Below, in pieces: positions 57,481 to 64,000 of a stretch of 64,000 nucleotides of DNA. Source of the stretch: Castor canadensis. Lineage: Eukaryota > Chordata > Mammalia > Rodentia > Castoridae. Position numbers and translations under genes: made by a program. Below the pieces are notes generated by a model. That model worked only from the letters and a program-made list of their open reading frames with translations, did not search any database and was not told the DNA's origin. Numbering within the stretch: position 1 is the stretch's first letter; every line of letters starts with the position of its first letter. The stretch is taken from positions 48,427,638 to 48,491,637 of the forward strand of contig NC_133398.1 of assembly GCF_047511655.1 (NCBI RefSeq). Direction: 5' to 3'.

Positions 57481-57959
57481 GTTTTGTGTTTGACCATATT
57501 TTGAAATGCGATCTCACTGTTGGGGTAGGCAATTAGCATAGAGCCCACGGGGTTGGAAAGAGTGAAACTCAGTTGCTTTCTATGGTGATTTCTGCTTCTT
57601 TACTGGATTCAGCACAGAATGCTGAGTATTCCACTGGGGCTCATTTGCCTATATTTGGATCATCTGGAATTTTGATCTTAAAGAGGAAGTCTCTTAATCC
57701 TGAACTTCAGTGTAGCTGCCAACTTTGATCTTTGCGTCTTTGGTCACAACTGAGTTTTGCATCCATTCCAACTGACCTTTGCTGTGGTTCAACAGTGGAA
57801 GAATAGAATAGGAGAGGAGGGGTCAAGGCACAAAAAAGGAAAATTAATGCCCAACATTAGAAAGGCTAGGACAGAATGAGGATAATATGTTATGACACAG
57901 AATCCATAATTTCTAGATGACAGTCAGCTGAGTGGCATTGGCCCCTGTCTTGTTCAGTT
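57481..57959. other. Unassigned sequence
   Basis: No recognisable repeat or exon. Confidence 0.4.
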
Positions 57960-58060
57960 CTCTGCGGGTATGTCTTAATTGTCTTTGTATGTCCAGTGCC
58001 CAGCACAATGCCTGGTTTTTGGAACTATTTAGTACTTATATTTGTGGCGCTCATCTATTG
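57960..58060 (+). mobile_element. L2 LINE 3' end fragment
   Basis: 'gtatgtccagtgcccagcac' then 'aatgcctggtttttgg' is the L2 terminal region. Confidence 0.55.
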
Positions 58061-58899
58061 GGACTAGCACAGTCTCTAGGAAAGAAGGGAAATTAGCAAA
58101 GTTTTAAAATCTGCTTAATTTCATTTTTTGATGTTGATCTTGAACACTACTTTATTCTTGAAATGCAGTGTTCCAGTTAAGAAATACAAAAGGCATACAA
58201 TGGATCTACGGATTCAAGATCATTTTGGGAATATTTGAAAGTACAGGCTGTATAATAAAGAAAGGCCAGGTTTCTACTCATGTAATCTCATTAAAAGCAG
58301 CACCAGCTGGCACCAATTTATTTAAAGGAAAAGGAAGGGTTGACTGTGGAATTATCAGATGACTTAATGTGTATCACTGATTCCCTAAATGGAAGTGTCC
58401 GTTCTATAAATGAAAGTGCCACAACCTATTTGTTGTGTTTTATAAGAAAATTGAGAACCAAGAACTAATTAACTATATTATGAAACTTAAGTGATGAGTC
58501 TCATGAAACAATTCCAGAAGAACAGAAAAGTATATTAATGCTCTAAAACTAAATGTTGCTAAGATGTGTGCAGTAGCATTTTGTGTATTGTCTAGTATTT
58601 CTTAGGACCAAATCTTATTGAAATGAAAGTATTCTCTGATTTAGACTCAGTACTGTGAAATTCAACCTATCTAGGAAGTACAAATCTTATTTACCAAAGT
58701 TTCATTTACTTATTTGTTTTATAAACTGATTAAAGTCCCTCAATCAGGATGCAGTCCTATATTATTCTTGTCCCTGCTGTTGTTTTGAATTATAAATAAA
58801 TAGTGATTTTTAGATTGGCCTTTGTTTGTTGTTATTTGTATGCTAAGGACTTTCCCCTATCCTGGTGGTTAAGCAACTCTTTCAAAGGTAATTGGCTGC
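58061..58899. other. Unassigned sequence
   Basis: A 64-codon frame (58168-58362) starts with ATG? no: it opens at FQLRNTKG-like sequence after a Met, has no family match and no splice context. No repeat was recognised. Confidence 0.35.
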
Positions 58900-59045
58900 A
58901 TTTTTTTGCCTTTATTCTCTCATCAGTAAAGTGGGAATTTTCATACCACCTATGTCATGGAATTGTTGTGAGGATTAAACAATATTTGTAAGAATTCAAT
59001 AAAGTACATAAGCTGCTTAATAATGGTACTTGGTATACATACTAT
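58900..59045 (+). mobile_element. MIR SINE fragment
   Basis: 'ctcatcagtaaagtgggaat' and 'gaattgttgtgaggattaaa' then 'gctgcttaataatgg' follow the MIR 3' core. Confidence 0.75.
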
Positions 59046-59108
59046 TTGTATGTATATTGGTAATTAAAATATTTCAATTTTTATTTAATTTGAGCACCCT
59101 GTTTGTTG

Positions 59109-59133
59109 ATAGAAATGAGAGTCTCATTTCTAT
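59109..59133. repeat. Short perfect palindrome
   Basis: Arms of 12 bp, 'atagaaatgaga' and 'tctcatttctat', are separated by a single G. Confidence 0.95.
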
Positions 59134-59394
59134 GTCTTTTCTTTTTAACTATGACTCTGCTTTAGATTACTATGGACTTCTCTAAATATAGTGCAGACAA
59201 ATTTATTATAGTAAATACTTTTCTAAGGTCACATATTGAAGTATAATAATTTTTAGTCACTGCCCTAAATTTGAAATTCTAATTACACAATTAAGGATAA
59301 ATTCCTAGCAGCTGGGCAGCCTGGGTTAAGTATTTTAGTGTCTCAAGTAAGGCAGAATAAAGAAGTGAATAAGCAAGTACGTGTGGATCTTCGT

Positions 59395-59575
59395 ACTTTC
59401 AGTCATTAACTTCTTTGAGCCTTGTGATTCTTATTTGTATCCTAATAGGGTAATAATACCTATCACACAAAATTGATGGAAAAATTAAATAAGATAATAT
59501 AGGTAAAGGACTTCATACAATGCTTGGCCTATATAGAAAGGACTCAATAAATGGTGAACATTTCTTATTATTATA
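59395..59575 (+). mobile_element. MIR SINE fragment
   Basis: 'agggtaataatacctatcac', 'aaattaaataagataatata' and 'aaggactcaataaatggtga' follow the MIR 3' core. Confidence 0.75.
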
Positions 59576-59794
59576 CCTGTGATCATTTTCTGAGATGCCA
59601 GAAACTGGAAGATGGACTTTTTTTTTTACTCTTCACGGGAAAATGATATTCTTAGGAGAAGTTCATGGAGGAGCAATTTGACATCTTAGAGGGTATGTTG
59701 TGGAAATCAGGGGTCATGGATTGATTCTTGAAATGAATCACTGATTCCAGTCTCCCTTGGAAGGAACTACAGAGATAACCTACAGTCTCTTTCC

Positions 59795-59945
59795 TTCATT
59801 TCTTCCTTCCTCCCTCCCTCCTTTCCTTCCTTCCTTCTTTCTTTCCTTTGTTCCTTTCTTCCTCCCTCTTTCCCTCCCTCCTTTCCTTCCTTCCTCCCTC
59901 CCTCTCTCACTTTCCTTCTTTCTTTTTTCTCTTTCTTTCTTTTCT
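59795..59945. repeat. (TTCC)n/(CT)n pyrimidine tract
   Basis: 150 bp of 'ttcc', 'ctcc' and 'tttc' units on the plus strand. The plus frame here (rich in Ser, Pro, Leu, Phe) is a repeat artefact. Confidence 0.95.
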
Positions 59946-60140
59946 GTTTTTGATGGCACTACTGGAGTTTTGAACTTATGGCCTCATCCTACCATTTAAG
60001 CTACACCCCAGACCTTTTGTTTGCTTTAGTTATTTTTCACGTAGAGTCTCACTTTTTCCTGGAGCTAGCCTTGGATAGCAATCCCCCTACCTCCACCTCC
60101 TGTGTAGCTGGGATTACAGAAACAACTTACTACATCCAGA
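59946..60140 (-). mobile_element. Composite SINE, B1-like head + ID-like tail
   Basis: ID unit in plus orientation ('tactggagttttgaactta', 'taccatttaagctacacc') then the B1-like unit ('tttttcacgtagagtctc', 'gtgtagctgggattacag'). It is preceded by the pyrimidine tract, perhaps expanded from its tail. Confidence 0.8.
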
Positions 60141-60189
60141 TTGAATGCCCATTTCTGACCAAAGATGAATTTTCTCTTAAAAGATGAGG

Positions 60190-60413
60190 ATGACTTGAGT
60201 GTAGGTAGCTCACTTCTACAATCCTGGCTACTTGGCAGGCGAAGATTGGGAGGATTGTGGTTCAAGTCCAGCCCAGGCAGATAGTTTGTGAGATACCATC
60301 TCCAAAATAACCACAGTAAATTGGACTGATGGTGTGGTTCATACAGTAGAGCACCTCCTTTGTAAGTGCAAAACCTTGAGTTCAAATCCCAGAACCACCA
60401 AAAAAAAAAAAAA
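60190..60413 (+). mobile_element. Composite SINE, B1-like head + ID-like tail
   Basis: B1-like unit ('acttctacaatcctggctac', 'ccagcccaggcagatag', 'ccatctccaaaataacc') then ID-like tail ('tggtgtggttcatacag', 'gagttcaaatcccagaacc') and a 14-A tail. It lies opposite in direction to the SINE at 59946-60140. Confidence 0.87.
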
Positions 60414-60499
60414 AGAATGACTTTGCTGTTGCAGGAGCAAAGGATCAGTCTATCATTCGCCTCCTTTTCTATTCTCTTCCTGTCCCCAGTAATCATGAC

Positions 60500-60710
60500 C
60501 ATTATTCTAAAAGCCTCACTTATTGACTTTGTTAAAGGTATAAGAACTTTATTTTCATTATGTTTAATTGCCATAGACAATATGATCTGTAAGCTAGATA
60601 TTATCCCAAATTACCAAGAGTATAAAACTCACATAACTTGTGAGTAGCAGAGCCAAGAATTCAAGCCAGGTCTTTCTGACTGCTGAACCTGAATTTTTAC
60701 CATTGTTCTT
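60500..60710 (-). mobile_element. MIR SINE
   Basis: 'agctagatattatcccaaat', 'cttgtgagtagcagagccaa' and 'gaattcaagccaggtctttc' are reversed MIR landmarks. Confidence 0.75.
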
Positions 60711-61639
60711 TGGCACATTTTACCATTCTAACACTATCTCTAGCTCTAACCTTATCAAAGGTCTGTAAAAACAATTACAAAGAAACATTTTTAAGGGTAA
60801 TTTTTTTCTTAACTGGAGTTGTATTTCTCTTCCTCCCCTGCAGAGTACAAAATTATCAGAATCCTCACATATACACACTTGTGAAACTGTAGTGCCAGTC
60901 ACTACTCTCTCTGAGTGCTATTACATATAGTTTGGTGGCAAGAAAATTAAACTCTATTTCAGGAACTAGTCCCCAAGAGCAGTACCATTTTTTTTTCTTT
61001 TGGTATAAAAGCAGATGCCAACAAAAGATTAAAGAGGAAAAGTGTGTACCAACCACAGATAGTAAATACATATAATATTTAGTTCAGTATTCTAATGAAG
61101 TTGAGACGAGCTCAAGGTATGTTAGCAATGGAATAAAAGTAGGCTCCAGCCTTGGATATTCATCCCAGTATGTTTTCCCATAGGGCAGAGAATGGCTTCT
61201 TAACAAGCATGAATTGTGTGTGGGGCGGGGGGAAGTGTTTCGCATTTTCTAGGGATAGTGTTAACTGAGGAGGGGATCTCTAAGTTTTGAACACTTTTGG
61301 AGGTTACCTACATCCTTGGGCCCAAGCATCATGTGTATACACAGCGTATTTAGCTCCAGGCCTTCTCCTGGTTCTGAATACGTACTCTGATGGATGTATT
61401 GCAACTATCTACTCATTCCAACTATGTCTGCAGGGACAACTCGAGGTACAGGCAAAATTTGCTTTCAGCATCTCTCACTTTCCCACTCATAGTCTCTAAC
61501 TCTTCTTATTAGCTTTCTGGAAGCCCCTACAAATCCTGCTTGTATGTTTTGTTACTGAGCAGTTTCTTCTGATATGGGAACTTATTTTACACTTAAGCTT
61601 TATGAACTTCTACAAAAAGTTATCTACTAATAAAAATCA
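60711..61639. other. Unassigned sequence
   Basis: No recognisable repeat or exon. A G-rich run lies at 61221-61231. Confidence 0.4.
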
Positions 61640-61835
61640 CTTATTGCAAATGGCTCTCTATATTGCATAAAGTGTCCATAGATGTGCTATTTTATTTTCT
61701 TGTTAGTTCTGTGATGTAGACCAGATAGATGGGCTACCTACACTATATCAATCATAAGACAAGGTGAGAGAGGTTAAAAAACTTGCCCAAAGTTGCATGG
61801 GAAGTGAATGAGCAGTAAAGTCTGATCTGCCTGAA
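61640..61835 (-). mobile_element. MIR SINE
   Basis: 'gttagttctgtgatgtagac', 'gagagaggttaaaaaacttg' and 'cccaaagttgcatgggaag' follow reversed MIR. Confidence 0.78.
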
Positions 61836-62379
61836 AAATTGAAAAGTGTTTAATTCACGAAGATTCTGCAGTTCCAGGTTTCATGGCAGGGATTAGACAA
61901 AGGTACGCTCTGGAGTGTCCCTTGATTCAGACAATACACACCTAAAACTCAATGAAGGGAAAGCACCAGAAACACTGCTGTCTTCCAGGTCAGCGATTGA
62001 TATCAAGGTAAAGAAAAGACAACGTCAAGCCAAAAATATTTGCATCTTCCATTTAACATGGCCTAAAGATTTTGTATCAGAGATTTTAAAGTTTTGCGAT
62101 AGATGCAAAGCAAATGTATGGAAGATGGGTAAGCAACTGACAGGAAATAATGATATTAACTTCTAGTCACATGTTGCACATCATATTGCTTGTGGGCTCT
62201 CTAGAAGATTCAATTGCATAATATTTTCACAGGTTCTCTGGAAAATGAGGGCTGATACTATAATTTTTTCAGGAACATAAAATATTTTTATTGTTATGGA
62301 ACAAGCATCTTCTGTACCTTAAGGAAGAAAAGATACCACACAGTCACAGTTGCCAGTTACATAAACTCAATAGCATCAG
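61836..62379. other. Unassigned sequence
   Basis: The 83-codon plus frame at 61915-62166 has no recognised domain. Nothing else was recognised. Confidence 0.35.
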
Positions 62380-62700
62380 TCATAATGTTGGTGATTGTTT
62401 TTTATTTTTTCATTTGTTTTGAGAGAATTTGTAATTGCTTGTAGAAGCATTTTTATGATGGTTGCTTTAAGATCCTCATCAGATAATTCAAGTATCTGAT
62501 CAATCTGGGTTTTGGTAGCTATGGATTGTCTATTCTCAAATAAGTTATGATTTTCCTGGTTCTTGGTATGCTGAGTGACTCTGGATGGTATTAATCTTCT
62601 TTTTTATTAAGTAGTCCCCATTTTGAAGTTTGTCTTAAGGACCAGATGTTTGTATTGTTTATCTTTGCAATGGGCTCTGCTAAGTCCAGAAGACAAGTGC
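62380..62700 (-). mobile_element. Ancient L1M-type fragment
   Basis: 'tttttatgatggttgctttaa' (shortened), 'cctcatcagataattcaag', 'tatggattgtctattctc' and 'cctggttcttggtatgctg' are words I recognise from old mammalian L1 sequence in reverse. Confidence 0.55.
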
Positions 62701-62929
62701 TGATTCAGACTTTCCGATTGGAAGTGGGTAGGTGGAAGTTCAGCTCTCTCCCTCCCCCAACCTTACTGATGCCTTCCTAAAGATAGTGGAGCTTCAACTC
62801 TCACTGCTTCATTGCTGCTAGCACAGATCCAAGGGAAGGGAATAAGAGCTCCACTTCTTCATGGTGGGGAGCTCCTTGGACATACCTGAAAGGGAAGAAT
62901 TACTCAGGATCAGCCTTGAAGAGTAGATA

Positions 62930-63062
62930 CCACAGTAACTTTAACTGCCTTTCCTCAATTTCTTTATCTGTAAAATGTGAAATGGGGATAGGGCAACAAT
63001 AGGTATACATCAAATAATTGGTGTGAAAATTAAAAGAGATAATGCATATAACAAAAATAACT
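62930..63062 (+). mobile_element. MIR SINE fragment
   Basis: 'tcaatttctttatctgtaaa' with 'aatggggatagggcaac' and 'attaaaagagataatgcat' follow the MIR core in sense. Confidence 0.75.
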
Positions 63063-63065
63063 TCT

Positions 63066-63142
63066 AGCTGGAAGTGTGGCTCAAATGGCAGAGCATCTGC
63101 CTAGCAAGTGTGAGGCCCTGAGTTCAAACCCCAGTACCACTA
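63066..63142 (+). mobile_element. ID-like SINE monomer
   Basis: 'ctggaagtgtggctcaaatg', 'cctagcaagtgtgaggccct' and 'gagttcaaaccccagtacca' give a well-preserved ID unit with A- and B-box-like words. Confidence 0.9.
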
Positions 63143-63195
63143 ATATATATATATATATAAAACATATATATAATATATAATATATAATGATCCCT
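63143..63195. repeat. (TA)n tract
   Basis: It directly follows the ID unit, so it may be the decayed SINE tail. Confidence 0.9.
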
Positions 63196-64000
63196 GATAT
63201 GTAATTAATACATTTTACTTAATTTTTATTGATAAGGGATTACATATTGCTTCAAAACACTAAATTAGAGAAGAGCATATTCTCTGTTGGTAAAACCCAT
63301 TTTACTGGTTAGTATTTCTTTTGACAGCTTTAATTAATGCATTCTGGTTGATTTTCTTCCTTTTAACTGAGAGAGGGTTGTTGTTATATTTGTTTTTTTT
63401 TTTAATTTTTAAGTGGTGTCCATCAAATGAGCAGAACAACCTACAGTTTTATTGTAATAGTGACTTGGCATCTCTGTTGGAATCCCTTTTCTTTTCATAT
63501 TCCTTTGCAGGTGTATTAGAGGTTTAGGCTTTGTCTTCTTTATTACTTTCCAGTCCCTCTACATTGCACCTTATAAGAACAGTCCTGTAAAGGGCTGTGA
63601 TATTGCAACGGCATATGCTTGGAAGCTGCTCTTGGTTCTTTCTTCAGAAGCACTAATGTGGTTAGACCTGTAGGAAAATTACAGGCCAGTGGAGGTCTCT
63701 ATCTAAATAAATCAAGGAGTAACTATTAGGGCAACATAAATTCCAAATAAAGTAATTTCTATATCTGAGCAATTCCACCAAGAGAATTTCTTGTTTCTAC
63801 ATCAGAGACGAGGGTCAATGCAAACTCATTATTTTTTAGCAGTTGAACAGTTAGCCAGGTCAAACTTTTATTAACCAGTATATGGTACATTTGTAACTAC
63901 CTTGATTTGTACAAAAAAATAACTATGAACTTCATGGCATGTTGTTGTCATAGCATAGCTAATTTCTACTCTTTTCTTTTGATTCTGTGTCCCCACCTGT
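63196..64000. other. Unassigned sequence
   Basis: A T run lies at 63391-63401. No repeat, exon or RNA gene was recognised to the window end. Confidence 0.4.

Noticed and set aside
59757-59999. Plus-strand frame rich in Ser, Pro, Leu and Phe
   Set aside because: It is the pyrimidine microsatellite read as codons.
12675-63142. Functional tRNA genes at the ID-like units
   Set aside because: They keep A- and B-box-like words, but the rest does not fold as a tRNA and each belongs to a repeated SINE family.
1-64000. CRISPR arrays, operons, phage or bacterial defence genes
   Set aside because: No regularly spaced repeats with unique spacers and no prokaryotic gene layout were found. The window is mammalian.

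Overview
This 64 kb window is mammalian nuclear DNA, and the repeats point to a rodent. They include a full-length LINE-1 with rodent-style features, tRNA-derived ID-like SINEs, 7SL-derived B1-like SINEs, composites of the two, and old eutherian repeats (MIR, L2, MER5A, MaLR/ERVL LTRs). The composite SINEs have a B1-like head and an ID-like tail ending in a 'gttcaaa..cagtaccac' box. That is the style I associate with beaver (Castoridae); this placement is an inference from memory and was not searched.

I found no host protein-coding exon. Every long open frame belongs to a repeat: LINE-1 ORF1/ORF2, L2/MIR shadows, or the (CA)n tract. The window looks like intergenic or deep-intronic sequence. 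Layout: 211-7437 holds a full-length but dead L1 on the minus strand, with recognisable ORF1, ORF2 and a 5' UTR containing diverged tandem units. 9085-10197 is an old LTR split by a young 735-bp L1 stub. 11-16 kb carries old MIR, L2 and LTR fragments. 16.1-18.6 kb has an ERVL-type LTR, a composite SINE and a second L1 fragment. 18.6-30 kb is mostly unique. 30-51 kb is rich in nested repeats: SINE in MIR, MER5A in L2, SINE in L2, B1 in L1M. 52.0 kb holds a retroposed, truncated 5S rRNA copy. 52-59 kb is mostly unique, with a GC-rich block at 56.9-57.5 kb. 59.4-63.2 kb is again SINE- and MIR-rich.

The most interesting items are: the 5S rRNA copy with a perfect 13-bp target-site duplication and no A tail; a 200-bp near-perfect inverted repeat at 45,494-45,693 that I cannot assign to a family; four copies of a three-part SINE (B1-B1-ID) beside two-part and one-part relatives; and the tandem units in the L1 5' UTR. 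Several unique stretches could be conserved non-coding elements, but only a cross-species alignment can decide. I did not find a new gene system such as a defence locus, a CRISPR array or an operon, and such systems are not expected in this kind of DNA.
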